Shown here: positions 27,584-36,589 of the stretch, one piece after another
Layout: every line of letters begins with the position of its first letter
How positions within the stretch are numbered: the stretch's first letter is position 1
Assembly (NCBI GenBank): GCA_021648725.1
Contig: JAKISF010000019.1
Location: 1-63,566, forward strand
Direction: 5' to 3'
DNA from: Bacteroidales bacterium
GTDB taxonomy: Bacteria > Bacteroidota > Bacteroidia > Bacteroidales > JAADGE01
DNA length: 63,566 nucleotides
Notes under the pieces: generated by a model
What the model saw: the letters and a program-made list of their open reading frames with translations, nothing else
Databases searched by the model: none
What the model was told of the DNA's origin: nothing
Position numbers and translations under genes: made by a program

Positions 27584-28576
27584 TTATTCAAATAAAGTAG
27601 AGTAATCCGAAAGATTCTCAATTTCTTTTTCTTCAATTTCTAATTTTACTAAATCTTTTTCTTTCGGTTCGTTAAATAAAAATGAATTTCCTTCTTTTTC
27701 GAGTTTCTCTAAAATTTCAAGTCCTTCTTGTTCATAAACACCGTTTTGCAAATCAATACTGTCAATAAAACTTCCCGACAATTCAATAAAACGCTCCATT
27801 TCACCAATTTTAGTGTGAATTTCTTCTACAACTGTTTCGGTAGCCATATCAAAAATCATTTTTTTATCAGGGTCACCTTGAATAATATTCATTGCTCTTT
27901 TCATTGCAGAATGACTTGTTTTAATAGCTTTTAATTCTTGTTTTCTCATTCTTACGTCATTATCTGTATCTTGTATTAAATAGCCGGAATTTATATATAT
28001 TTTATTCAAAACCTTATAAAGAATTTGCATTTTTCCTAATAATTGACTGTATCTTGCATTTGATTCTTTAAGTCTTCCGTATTGCCTTGTATTAATTGTA
28101 AGCAGCTCATTTTTCCCTTGTTTTTTTGCTTGTTCTGCAAGTTTTAAGCTGTGATCCATTTCTCTTTTATTCTTAACCATCGTAGTTTTAAGCTGAGAAA
28201 TTTGACCTTTTAATTTAGAAATATGTGTATTCATCTTTTTCATATTCTTTTTTAGATATTCCACATAATTTTCCAAAATCTTTATCGGGTCAATCTGAAC
28301 AAACAGTTTTGTTATCCAACGCATAACCCCTTTATACATATACCAAGCAAGATTTCTGACTTTTTTATCAAGAATTATATATAAAAGTGCCGCAACAACT
28401 GCTACTAATGCAATTGTACTGATTGTACCGGCTAATAAACTTTGGATAAACGCAAAAATGGGAACATGATAAACAGCAATAACTGCAATACCTGCTATTA
28501 AAAATAAAGCTCCGAGCTTTCCTTCGGGTCTTTTCCAAAATGATTTACCTTTTATTGGTCCTATTTGTTCTGTCAT
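27584..28576 (-). CDS. Membrane protein with PspA-like coiled-coil domain, first gene of the cassette
   Basis: 330 aa. Two hydrophobic helices lie at about 19-65 (LGALFLIAGIAVIAVYHVPI and TISTIALVAVVAALLYIIL). The region from about 95 is a long coiled coil of PspA/IM30 character (DPIKILENYVEYLKKNMKKM, ISQLKTTMVKNKREMDHSLK, ARYSQLLGKMQILYKVLNKI), and the acidic tail ends in DYSTLFE. PspA-like proteins protect or remodel membranes, but here membrane helices are fused directly, which is not the classical form. A possible -7 box TATATTTG lies at 28601-28608 on the minus strand. It heads a three-gene transcript. Confidence 0.7.
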   Translation of the reverse strand: MTEQIGPIKGKSFWKRPEGKLGALFLIAGIAVIAVYHVPIFAFIQSLLAGTISTIALVAVVAALLYIILDKKVRNLAWYMYKGVMRWITKLFVQIDPIKILENYVEYLKKNMKKMNTHISKLKGQISQLKTTMVKNKREMDHSLKLAEQAKKQGKNELLTINTRQYGRLKESNARYSQLLGKMQILYKVLNKIYINSGYLIQDTDNDVRMRKQELKAIKTSHSAMKRAMNIIQGDPDKKMIFDMATETVVEEIHTKIGEMERFIELSGSFIDSIDLQNGVYEQEGLEILEKLEKEGNSFLFNEPKEKDLVKLEIEEKEIENLSDYSTLFE

Positions 28577-28651
28577 TTTATTTTTTTTTGTATAACTCTA
28601 CAAATATAATTAAAAAAAGGAAAATTTAAATTTGAAATAATTAAAATGTGT

Positions 28652-30568
28652 TTATTTCTCAAATCTTAGAGCAACTTTATCCAAACTTTCGTTTGAACCT
28701 ACAACAGTAATAATATCTCCAAGCCGTAAACGTGTGTATCCGTGAGATAAAACTACATTGTCTTTTCTTTTAATAGATAATATCAAAATATCACACGGAA
28801 GTTGTAGTTCTCTTAATGTTAACCCGTGTATGTCTTTATTCGTAATTTCTATGTCAATCGTATCTTGATTTTCTTCAGTTCCGAGAAGTAACGATGCAGC
28901 AACCGGTGAGCGAACAAGGTGGTCAAGCAAACTTACAATTGCTGTTGAAGGTTCAACAATAAGAACTCCGAGTTCATGAAATTTGTCAAAATTATTTCTG
29001 TCATTCAGTCTCACTACAACATCTTTTGTTCCGAGATGTTCATATGCAATTTCACATATTTTTAGATTCTCCTTATCCGTTTTCATTGTTACTATTGCTT
29101 CGGCTTTTTCAGCCTGTAAACTCTTCATTGTTTCTAATGAAAAATCTTTAATTTGTATTATATCTAACTTGCTGTCAGCATATTGACTTATATCTTTTCT
29201 TCTTGTAGCAATTTTCACTTCCCAGTTATGATTAATTAATTGCCTTGCTAATGCAGTTGCTTGGTCTTCCAAACCAAATATAATTGCATCTCTGTTACCG
29301 TCAAATTCATGTGCTTCTGATTTAGTATGACTTTCTCCAACCCAATGCAAAACCCACTTGAATAAGGGCGGACCTATAAATTGATTCATAATAATAACAG
29401 AAATTAATACTGTTGCTACTTCAGTTCCCCAATTTGTAAATTCAGCAGCTATAACAGTTACCAACCCTAAACCTACGCCGGCTTGCGTAACATAAGGCAT
29501 CCAACCGAACTTCCAGTATTTAAAAGGATCTCCGCCGGCTTTACCTCCGATATAAGAACCTATAATCATTGTAAATAAACGTATAAAAAAGAATATAAGA
29601 GCAATAAGCCAAGAGTCAATTAATACATCAATTGAAACAGAAGCTCCTGTTAAAGTAAAAAACACTACATAAACCGCGACTTCCGAATCTCTCAGAACCT
29701 TATGAAACTCTTCTTTATATTTTGTATAATTAATAACTGCAAAGCCTGCAATTATACTAATCAGAAGAGGTTCAAGATAGAACTCAAAGTTAAAAAGAAT
29801 GTCAGAATAATGCTTCGTCAATTTTGAGAATAAAAAAATACCGTAGCCTATAATCAAAACAATTACAGCTTTATACTTAATACTTATTTTCAGAGATAAT
29901 GCAAAAGCTATAATTTTACTGAAAATAATTCCTAATCCGACAGAAATTAATATTTCAAACAACAATAAAAATATTAAGAAAATACTAAATTTTTCACCTG
30001 CAATTAATGTTTTTGAAATAGAAAATGTTAATGCAAACAATATAATAACTAAAACATCTTTCACAACAGTAACACCCATAACAGTTTGTGTGAAAGGTCC
30101 TTTTGCTCGCATCTCACTTATTACCGCAATAGCTGATGCCGGTGATCTGGCTACAAAAATTGTTGAAATTAACATTGAAACCGAAAACCTCACATTGAAA
30201 CTCATCTCTTTCATAAACGGAATATAGTCGGCAATAAAAAGGATAATGACCGTACTTAATAAAAATGTAACAACTAATTGACCGAATGTCATCCATGATA
30301 TACTTTTATATCGACTTCTTAATTCTTTAAGATATAATTCGGCACCGGCAGCAAAAGCAATAAATGCGAGAGAAATATCATTTATAAATCCTAAATTTAC
30401 TACAGCATCTTTTTTAATTAAATCTAAAATAAAAGGTCCTGCAATTATTCCTGCAATCAAGAAGCCTGTAATTTGGGGTAGTTTAATTTTAACAAAAAAA
30501 CCGGATATTTGCTTTGATGCAAGTGCAATAAAGATAAAAGATATTGTAAATATAATAATTTCGGTCAT
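28652..30568 (-). CDS. CPA2-type cation:proton antiporter with TrkA-N and TrkA-C domains
   Basis: 638 aa. Residues about 1-390 hold 12-13 transmembrane helices of the Kef/NhaA-like CPA2 fold, with conserved polar/acidic segments (LAFIAFAAGAELYLKELRS, ARSPASAIAVISEM and VTVVKDVLVIILFAL). A Rossmann-type RCK_N domain follows (RDAIIFGLEDQATALARQLI), then a TrkA-C domain (DIEITNKDIHGLTLRELQLP to RLGDIITVVGS). The family exchanges Na+ or K+ for H+ under ligand control. The nucleotide loop here is FGLEDQ rather than the usual GxGxxG, so NAD binding may be altered. It is divergent from the VWA gene at 30648 by about 80 nt. Confidence 0.92.
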   Translation of the reverse strand: MTEIIIFTISFIFIALASKQISGFFVKIKLPQITGFLIAGIIAGPFILDLIKKDAVVNLGFINDISLAFIAFAAGAELYLKELRSRYKSISWMTFGQLVVTFLLSTVIILFIADYIPFMKEMSFNVRFSVSMLISTIFVARSPASAIAVISEMRAKGPFTQTVMGVTVVKDVLVIILFALTFSISKTLIAGEKFSIFLIFLLLFEILISVGLGIIFSKIIAFALSLKISIKYKAVIVLIIGYGIFLFSKLTKHYSDILFNFEFYLEPLLISIIAGFAVINYTKYKEEFHKVLRDSEVAVYVVFFTLTGASVSIDVLIDSWLIALIFFFIRLFTMIIGSYIGGKAGGDPFKYWKFGWMPYVTQAGVGLGLVTVIAAEFTNWGTEVATVLISVIIMNQFIGPPLFKWVLHWVGESHTKSEAHEFDGNRDAIIFGLEDQATALARQLINHNWEVKIATRRKDISQYADSKLDIIQIKDFSLETMKSLQAEKAEAIVTMKTDKENLKICEIAYEHLGTKDVVVRLNDRNNFDKFHELGVLIVEPSTAIVSLLDHLVRSPVAASLLLGTEENQDTIDIEITNKDIHGLTLRELQLPCDILILSIKRKDNVVLSHGYTRLRLGDIITVVGSNESLDKVALRFEK

Positions 30569-30647
30569 TTTTTGTTACTTTTACATACCATAAATAAATT
30601 GCCTAAATATATAACTTTTGGCATATATAAAAAAGATTAATAAAACT

Positions 30648-32027
30648 ATGAAAACAATTTTAGTTAAAGTATTTATAATCTCATTTTTATTTAACATTAT
30701 CAATACCGATATTAATGCACAAGTAAAACGTGCTCCCGTAAAAACGAGAATATTATTCATTTTTGATGAATCAAACAGCATGACGGCAAACTGGGAAAGT
30801 GCGAAAAAAATAGATGTTGCCAGAGATTTGTTAATAAAGATGGTAGACAGCCTTAAAACTATTGAAAATGTTGAGTTAGCATTAAGAATGTACGGACATC
30901 AAAGCCCGGTTCCTCCGCAAGATTGCAGCGATACACGGCTCGAAGTTCCTTTTATGTCTAATAATGCCGAAAAAATTAAACACAAACTAAGAACTACAAA
31001 GCCAAAAGGAACAACACCCATTGCTCGTTCACTTGAAGAATGCGGAGATGACTTTCCGCCATGCAATAATTGCAGAAATATCATTATTTTAATTACAGAC
31101 GGTATTGAAGCTTGCAGCGGTGATCCTTGCAAAATTGCATTAACACTTCAAAACAAAGGCATTACAATAAAACCTTTTATTATCGGAATAGGGCTTGATG
31201 TAAAGTTTAAAGATGCTTTTGAATGTATAGGCGAATTTTATAACGCAACAGATGAAGGGCAATTTAAAATTATAATGAAAGATGTTGTTCATAAATCATT
31301 AAACGGAACAACTGCCGAAATTGATTTGCTGAATGCTGCCGGTAAACCGAAAGAAACTAATGTGAATGTTACTTTATTCAATAAAAAAACAGGGAAAATT
31401 TTCAATAATTTTATACATACATTAAATTACAAAGGAAACCCCGATACATTAAGTTTACCCGCAAGCATAACTTACAATTTAAAAGTCCATACTATTCCGC
31501 CTGTTATTAAAGAGAACATTGTTTTAAAAGAAGGAAAACACAACAAAATTATTGCAAAAACACCACAAGGAAAATTAAATATAATCCAAGAACACGGTCT
31601 TGAATTAAAAGGAATTAAATGTATAGTAAGAAAATCAGGAAGTATGCAAACTATTAATATTCAGAATGCTTTTGAACCCGAAAAATACCTTACCGGAAAA
31701 TATGATCTCGAAATTCTGACTCATCCGCGAACATATTTAAAAGGTATAGAAATTGTACAAAGCAAAACTAAAACAATAAAACTAAAACAACCCGGGCTTG
31801 TAAATCTTTATTTCCCGTCGAAAGGATACGGAGGAATATATAAAGTTTCAAAAGGAGATGTTAATTTAATAATGAATCTTAATCATATCAACAGAAAAAA
31901 TATTTATTTACAACCGGGACATTATATTGCGGTTTTCAGACCGGAAGGAGTAAAAATGACAACTCTTTCAAAAGAAAAACACTTTATTATTAAATCAGGT
32001 CATTCAATTAATGTAAGTTTAAATTAA
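30648..32027 (+). CDS. Exported von Willebrand factor A domain protein
   Basis: 459 aa from ATG 30648; a TTG at 30618 is in frame, but the signal peptide (KTILVKVFIISFLFNIINTD, cleaved near NAQ) fits the ATG. The VWA domain spans about 27-220, with MIDAS motif FIFDESNSMTANWES (DxSxS), GTTPIARSLEE, and ITDGIEACSGDPC. Several cysteines suggest disulfides. The rest is beta-rich repeats (VKVHTIPP-like, YDLEILTHPRTYLKGIEI, LQPGHYIAVFRPEG) resembling carboxypeptidase-regulatory folds. It is a periplasmic or surface protein, probably binding a metal-dependent protein ligand. It starts a plus-strand run with DUF4340, yicC and GWxTD genes. Confidence 0.85.
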   Translation: MKTILVKVFIISFLFNIINTDINAQVKRAPVKTRILFIFDESNSMTANWESAKKIDVARDLLIKMVDSLKTIENVELALRMYGHQSPVPPQDCSDTRLEVPFMSNNAEKIKHKLRTTKPKGTTPIARSLEECGDDFPPCNNCRNIIILITDGIEACSGDPCKIALTLQNKGITIKPFIIGIGLDVKFKDAFECIGEFYNATDEGQFKIIMKDVVHKSLNGTTAEIDLLNAAGKPKETNVNVTLFNKKTGKIFNNFIHTLNYKGNPDTLSLPASITYNLKVHTIPPVIKENIVLKEGKHNKIIAKTPQGKLNIIQEHGLELKGIKCIVRKSGSMQTINIQNAFEPEKYLTGKYDLEILTHPRTYLKGIEIVQSKTKTIKLKQPGLVNLYFPSKGYGGIYKVSKGDVNLIMNLNHINRKNIYLQPGHYIAVFRPEGVKMTTLSKEKHFIIKSGHSINVSLN

Positions 32028-32057
32028 TTTATAATTTTTAACATTGTTTTAAATTTA

Positions 32058-33032
32058 ATGAACAAAAAAAGAAAAAAATTATTCCCCTTATTTCTGTTTT
32101 TACTGATACCGATAATTTGGTTTACAGTTTTAAACAAACCAAAAGATAATATATCTAAAAGATTTATTATTGACAATGTTTCAAACGTATATTCAATAAA
32201 AATTAAGAATAAGCAAAAAAGCATTACAATAAAGAGAAAAGAAAATACTGACGATTGGTTTATTAATGATAAATACGAAGCTGAAAAGAAAGTTATAAAA
32301 AAATTATTTCAAGCTTTTACAGAGGTGAAAATTAACAAACCCGTTCCGAAAGAAAAAATTGACTCCGTAAAAAATGTATTAATAAAATCCGGAAAAACAA
32401 TTACAGTTTATGATAATAACAACGAAATAATTAAAGAATGGCATATTGCCGATTTTGAAAAAGCAGCCGAAGGCACATATATAATTTCCGACTTTAAAGA
32501 ACTTCCCTACATCGTTTCAATTCCCGGCTTAGAAAAAGATTTAAACAGAAGATACAATTTGCATCCTCTATACTGGATAAATCCTGAAATATTCTCATAT
32601 AAACCGCACGAAATAACAGAAATTGAAATAAAATATTCCGACAAATCTAAAACTTCATATAAAATTGAAATTAACAACCAAACAAGTAAATTGTATTCAT
32701 ATTCAGAACAAAAATACCTCGATAATATAAAAAATAATAAAATCGGAAGTTACTTAAGTTATTTTATGAACGTTAAATTCTCAGATTTTAATGTCTTAAG
32801 CAAACAAGAAAGTGACTCCTTAAAAAATATAAACGCAAACTTTACGATTACGGTTAAAGATATATACAACGGAACAAAAACAGTTGAACTGTATAAAATT
32901 AAACTAAACTCGGAAATTGACGAATACGACTTTAATAAACTCTACGCAATAATTAATAATGAAGACATAGTTATAGTAAAATATTATGATATTGATCTGA
33001 TTTTAAAAGATATAAACTATTTCATAAAATAA
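32058..33032 (+). CDS. DUF4340-domain membrane-anchored protein
   Basis: 324 aa. The N-terminal helix LFPLFLFLLIPIIWFTVL (about 8-25) is a signal anchor. The repeated pattern of DUF4340 follows: IKNKQKSITIKRKENTDDWF, then INDKYEAEKKVIKKLFQAFT, and ITVYDNNNEIIKEWHI. In Bacteroidota and Myxococcota DUF4340 often accompanies gliding/ABC-type GldG genes, but no such genes are here. The protein is presumably periplasmic and bound to the inner membrane. yicC follows 11 nt after its stop. Confidence 0.82.
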   Translation: MNKKRKKLFPLFLFLLIPIIWFTVLNKPKDNISKRFIIDNVSNVYSIKIKNKQKSITIKRKENTDDWFINDKYEAEKKVIKKLFQAFTEVKINKPVPKEKIDSVKNVLIKSGKTITVYDNNNEIIKEWHIADFEKAAEGTYIISDFKELPYIVSIPGLEKDLNRRYNLHPLYWINPEIFSYKPHEITEIEIKYSDKSKTSYKIEINNQTSKLYSYSEQKYLDNIKNNKIGSYLSYFMNVKFSDFNVLSKQESDSLKNINANFTITVKDIYNGTKTVELYKIKLNSEIDEYDFNKLYAIINNEDIVIVKYYDIDLILKDINYFIK

Positions 33033-33043
33033 GTAAATACAAT

Positions 33044-33919
33044 ATGACAAAATCAATGACCGGCTACGGCAAGATTACTGAAATATTTGAAACCGCAAAA
33101 ATTACCGTTGAAATAAAAACATTAAACAGCAAAAATTTTAATCCTTACATTAAAATACCTGAAGCTTATAATGAAAAAGAAGCTGAAATAAAAAATCTGT
33201 TATACAATTCTCTTGAAGGAGGCAAAATAAGTTTTAATTTAACTGTTGAAAACGAAAATCAAAACAGTACACAACTTAATAAAACTGTAATAAATAAATA
33301 TTATCAAGAACTTTCCGATATTGCAAAATCAAATAACCTGAACCCCGAAAAAGAAAATATATTTCAAGCAATTTTAAGTTTACCGGATGTTCTGAAAAAT
33401 ACAGAACAAGATATTGATAAAAATATCTGGAATGAAATAAAGGAAACTATAAAAAAAACTATTTCAGATTTAGACAAATTCAGGAAACAAGAAGGTAAAG
33501 CTTTAGAAAAAGATATACTTGAAAAAGTTAAAAATATTGAGCAACTTATTCCCGAAGTTGAAAAATATGAAGACGAGCGAATTGAAACAACCTCAAAAAG
33601 AATAAAAGCAAAACTGAATGATTTCCTTAACGGAGATGACCAAAATAAAGACCGGTTTGAACAAGAAATTATTTATTATCTTGATAAATTTGATTTAAAC
33701 GAAGAAAAAACAAGGCTTAAAAATCATTGCAAATATTTTTACGAAACAATTAAACTTAATGAACCCATAGGCACAAAGTTGGGATTTATCACACAAGAAA
33801 TGGGAAGAGAAATTAATACAATAGGCTCAAAGGCAAATCATTCCGAAATTCAAAAAATAGTTGTAAACATGAAAGATAATCTCGGAAAAATGAAAGAACA
33901 ACTTTTAAATGTATTATAA
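33044..33919 (+). CDS. yicC: YicC-family endoribonuclease
   Basis: 291 aa, full length. The N-terminus TKSMTGYGKITE and the early VEIKTLNSKNF are near-invariant in the family. The C-terminal half contains LDKFDLNEEKTRLKNHCKYF, GTKLGFITQEMGREINTIGS and KANHSEIQKIVVNMKDNLGK, the conserved catalytic and oligomer region. Family members cleave or modulate small and messenger RNAs. In many bacteria the gene precedes gmk; here a GWxTD gene follows instead. Confidence 0.95.
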   Translation: MTKSMTGYGKITEIFETAKITVEIKTLNSKNFNPYIKIPEAYNEKEAEIKNLLYNSLEGGKISFNLTVENENQNSTQLNKTVINKYYQELSDIAKSNNLNPEKENIFQAILSLPDVLKNTEQDIDKNIWNEIKETIKKTISDLDKFRKQEGKALEKDILEKVKNIEQLIPEVEKYEDERIETTSKRIKAKLNDFLNGDDQNKDRFEQEIIYYLDKFDLNEEKTRLKNHCKYFYETIKLNEPIGTKLGFITQEMGREINTIGSKANHSEIQKIVVNMKDNLGKMKEQLLNVL

Positions 33920-33944
33920 TTTGTAACACATAATTTTTCAGAAA

Positions 33945-35210
33945 GTGAAATCAAAATTAATTATCATATTAATATCAATTGTAACAATAACTTCTTGCAT
34001 AACTCAAAAGCCGAAAGAAGGAACAAAAACAGGTGCATCAAAATATAATCCTGCAAGTTATGTTTTACATCCGCAGTTTAAAGTATTTCATGAAACCGAC
34101 AGTTATTCAAAACTTTATATAAAACTTTTCACAAAAGAATTAAGATTCAGCAGCACAAACGAACAAAGAATTAATCAAGCAACAGTAAAAGTAAAATACA
34201 AAATAATACCTTCCGTAAGAAGCAAAACCATACTTGACAGTGCACAAACCTCAATAAAAATAAAAAAAGTAAAAAATCAAACAAGTGTAATAAGCTTTTT
34301 TAAAATAAAAAACATTAATGCCGAACAATACATAATTGAAATAAAACTTGTTGATTTATACGGAAATAAAAAAAGCCTTTCATACATAACAATTAATAAA
34401 TCCGACGACGGAAACGAACAATATTATTTAAGCCTTAAAGCAAAAAATCAAAAACCTATTTTTACGGAATATTTCAAATCATCTGATACACTGCATATTA
34501 AAAGCAAAAACACAAATATTAAACAAATGTCTGTTGTATATTACAAAACCCGTTTTAAAAATGCCGAAAAACCTTTTGTAATAACCGAACCGGCAGCTCT
34601 TAATTCTAATCCCGACTCAAGTTGGAATATTCCCGTGAAAACTTGGAAAGCAGAATTTACCGGAAAAAAAACCGGCATATACATAATTCGAGCAGATACG
34701 GCAAAAATAAAAGGAATGTTAAAAGTGCAATTTGAAACTGAATATCCGATTATTTCAAAATCAATAAAAATGCTTGATGCTCTTCAATATTTACTGACAG
34801 AAGAAGAGTTTGAAAAGATGCAAAATTCCGACAATAAAAAATTGAGCATCGATAACTTCTGGATTAAAACAACAGGAAGCAAAGAACGAGCAAGAGAACT
34901 TATAAAAATTTGGTACAACAGAGCAACATATTCAAATTATTATTTTACATCGTATAAAGAAGGCAGAAAAACAGACAGAGGCATGATTTATATGCTGTTC
35001 GGTCCGCCTGATGACATACAATATTTTGATGATGCCGAAAAATGGATTTACATTGATACAAAAGAAGATACAAAATTAAACTTCGTTTTTGTAAAACAAA
35101 TAAATTCAATTTCAAATAATGATTACACTTTAATCAGAGAAAGCAAATATCAAGTCTATTGGAATAAAGCCGTAAAATATTGGCGTGCAGGAAAAGTTTA
35201 CCGATATTAG
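33945..35210 (+). CDS. GWxTD-domain lipoprotein
   Basis: 421 aa from a GTG at 33945. The signal KSKLIIILISIVTITSC gives a lipobox with Cys18. The C-terminal third is the GWxTD domain of Bacteroidota: ALQYLLTEEEFEKMQ, IKIWYNRATYSNYYFTSYKE, and GRKTDRGMIYMLFGPPDDI, where the name motif is degenerate but RGMIYMLFGPPD is exact. The preceding 230 residues are beta-rich repeats. The function of the family is not established; the lipobox places it on a membrane facing the periplasm. It is 25 nt after yicC. Confidence 0.85.
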   Translation: MKSKLIIILISIVTITSCITQKPKEGTKTGASKYNPASYVLHPQFKVFHETDSYSKLYIKLFTKELRFSSTNEQRINQATVKVKYKIIPSVRSKTILDSAQTSIKIKKVKNQTSVISFFKIKNINAEQYIIEIKLVDLYGNKKSLSYITINKSDDGNEQYYLSLKAKNQKPIFTEYFKSSDTLHIKSKNTNIKQMSVVYYKTRFKNAEKPFVITEPAALNSNPDSSWNIPVKTWKAEFTGKKTGIYIIRADTAKIKGMLKVQFETEYPIISKSIKMLDALQYLLTEEEFEKMQNSDNKKLSIDNFWIKTTGSKERARELIKIWYNRATYSNYYFTSYKEGRKTDRGMIYMLFGPPDDIQYFDDAEKWIYIDTKEDTKLNFVFVKQINSISNNDYTLIRESKYQVYWNKAVKYWRAGKVYRY

Positions 35211-35233
35211 CTTGTAATTATAAAGTTAAAAGT

Positions 35234-35884
35234 TTGAAAACTGAATTAATAATAACCGCCGACAAATCCCCTACTCTATACGTTCCGGAACTTAATGAAC
35301 ATTATCATTCTGTTAACGGTGCGTTACAAGAATCAATGCACATTTTTATTAATGCAGGCTTAAAGCAAATTAAGAAAAAAACAATTAATATTTTAGAAAT
35401 AGGTTTCGGAACCGGTTTAAATGCTGTTTTAACTCTTACGGAAAATATAAAGTTGAAAAAAGAAATTTATTACGAAACAATTGAAAAATACCCCTTAAAA
35501 AAAGAAATATTAAACAATTTGCAAGAAACTGATATTTTTAGTTCAACCGTTGCAAATCAAATTTTGAAAGCCGTTTGGGAAAAAGAAATAAATATCTCAG
35601 ATAACTTCAAATTAAAAAAACTACAAATTGATTTACTTGAATATAAACCGAAAAATAAATACGATTTAATTTATTTCGATGCTTTTTCGCCCCAAAAACA
35701 GCCCAAGCTTTGGACAAAAAAAATCTTCTCAAAACTTTACAAAGCTACAAAGCAAAACGGTATTCTCACAACTTATTCATCAAAAGGAACTGTTAAACAA
35801 GCATTACGAAATGCAGGATACACAGTAAAACGACTTCCCGGTCCGGCAGGAAAAAGACACATGGTACAAGCAATTAAAACATAA
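35234..35884 (+). CDS. Stand-alone MnmC-type tRNA methyltransferase domain (MnmD-like)
   Basis: 216 aa from TTG 35234. This start is preferred because the protein then opens LKTELIITADKSPTLYVPEL as in relatives and the overlap with the previous gene disappears. The SAM-binding motif is ILEIGFGTGLNAVLTL near residue 55, with YDLIYFDAFSPQKQPKLWT near 145 and the C-terminal YTVKRLPGPAGKRHM. This DUF752 domain makes the final methyl transfer to the wobble uridine (mnm5s2U) in some tRNAs. The FAD oxidase half of the E. coli fusion protein is absent, as usual in Bacteroidota. Confidence 0.88.
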   Translation: MKTELIITADKSPTLYVPELNEHYHSVNGALQESMHIFINAGLKQIKKKTINILEIGFGTGLNAVLTLTENIKLKKEIYYETIEKYPLKKEILNNLQETDIFSSTVANQILKAVWEKEINISDNFKLKKLQIDLLEYKPKNKYDLIYFDAFSPQKQPKLWTKKIFSKLYKATKQNGILTTYSSKGTVKQALRNAGYTVKRLPGPAGKRHMVQAIKT

Positions 35885-35910
35885 CACACAATCCTCCCCG
35901 TTTCAACTTT

Positions 35911-36417
35911 TTACTTTCTACTTTTATCTTCCGACTTATAACTCTCAGGATTAACAGCTTTTACCGTCCAATTTTTCAAAAAACCTTTAAACTTTTCTCT
36001 GTCATAGCTTCCTTTACCGTCTTCCAAATACCACGAATTTTGTGTATGCAATCTTTTTCCGTTTGCATCAGCAATAACGATTACAGGAAAACCGAAACGT
36101 TGCGGAAAATCTAATTGCTCAAAAAGTTGATGTTTGTTTTTAGGGTTATAATTTACGTTAATTACAACATAATCAGCCTTTATCATTGAATCCAGATCAG
36201 CATCATTCTTATAAAAATCATGAAACTTATAACACCACGGACACCAATTCCCGCCAATTTGAACCATTACGTGCTTCCCTTCATTTTTTGCAGCTTTTAT
36301 TGCTGCATCAAATTGCTCATTAGGGTTTGCATCAACATCATATAACTTTTCCTTTTGAGAAAAAGATGTCGAATACATAAAAAACAAAACTAAAACTACG
36401 CCTAATAATTGTTTCAT
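35911..36417 (-). CDS. Periplasmic thioredoxin-fold protein with CPWC motif
   Basis: 168 aa. A signal peptide (LGVVLVLFFMYSTSFS) is followed by a thioredoxin-like domain with MVQIGGNWCPWCYKFHDFY at about 52-70. The active site CPWC is intact, as in DUF255/thioredoxin_7-type proteins. The cis-proline region is RFGFPVIVIADANGK. It is likely a periplasmic thiol:disulfide reductase or electron carrier. It stands alone, convergent with the methyltransferase gene (26-nt gap) and divergent from the iron-sulfur gene at 36590. Confidence 0.9.
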   Translation of the reverse strand: MKQLLGVVLVLFFMYSTSFSQKEKLYDVDANPNEQFDAAIKAAKNEGKHVMVQIGGNWCPWCYKFHDFYKNDADLDSMIKADYVVINVNYNPKNKHQLFEQLDFPQRFGFPVIVIADANGKRLHTQNSWYLEDGKGSYDREKFKGFLKNWTVKAVNPESYKSEDKSRK

Positions 36418-36541
36418 AATTGCGGGTATTTAAATTTTAATTTTCAACTTATATATGTTTTCAAACAACCGCAATAATACCATTATTTTCAAAATAAATA
36501 AGATTTTTGTTAATTAAAATCATTCTAAATTTTTACGGCTT

Positions 36542-36573
36542 TTGCCTAAGCAGAAACAATATTTATATATTTG
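36542..36573 (+). promoter_or_regulatory. Bacteroidota-type promoter for the membrane iron-sulfur protein gene
   Basis: TTG at 36542-36544 and TATATTTG at 36566-36573 are separated by 21 nt. The ATG follows 16 nt later, giving a short leader. Confidence 0.75.
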
Positions 36574-36589
36574 ACAAAAATAATTAATT

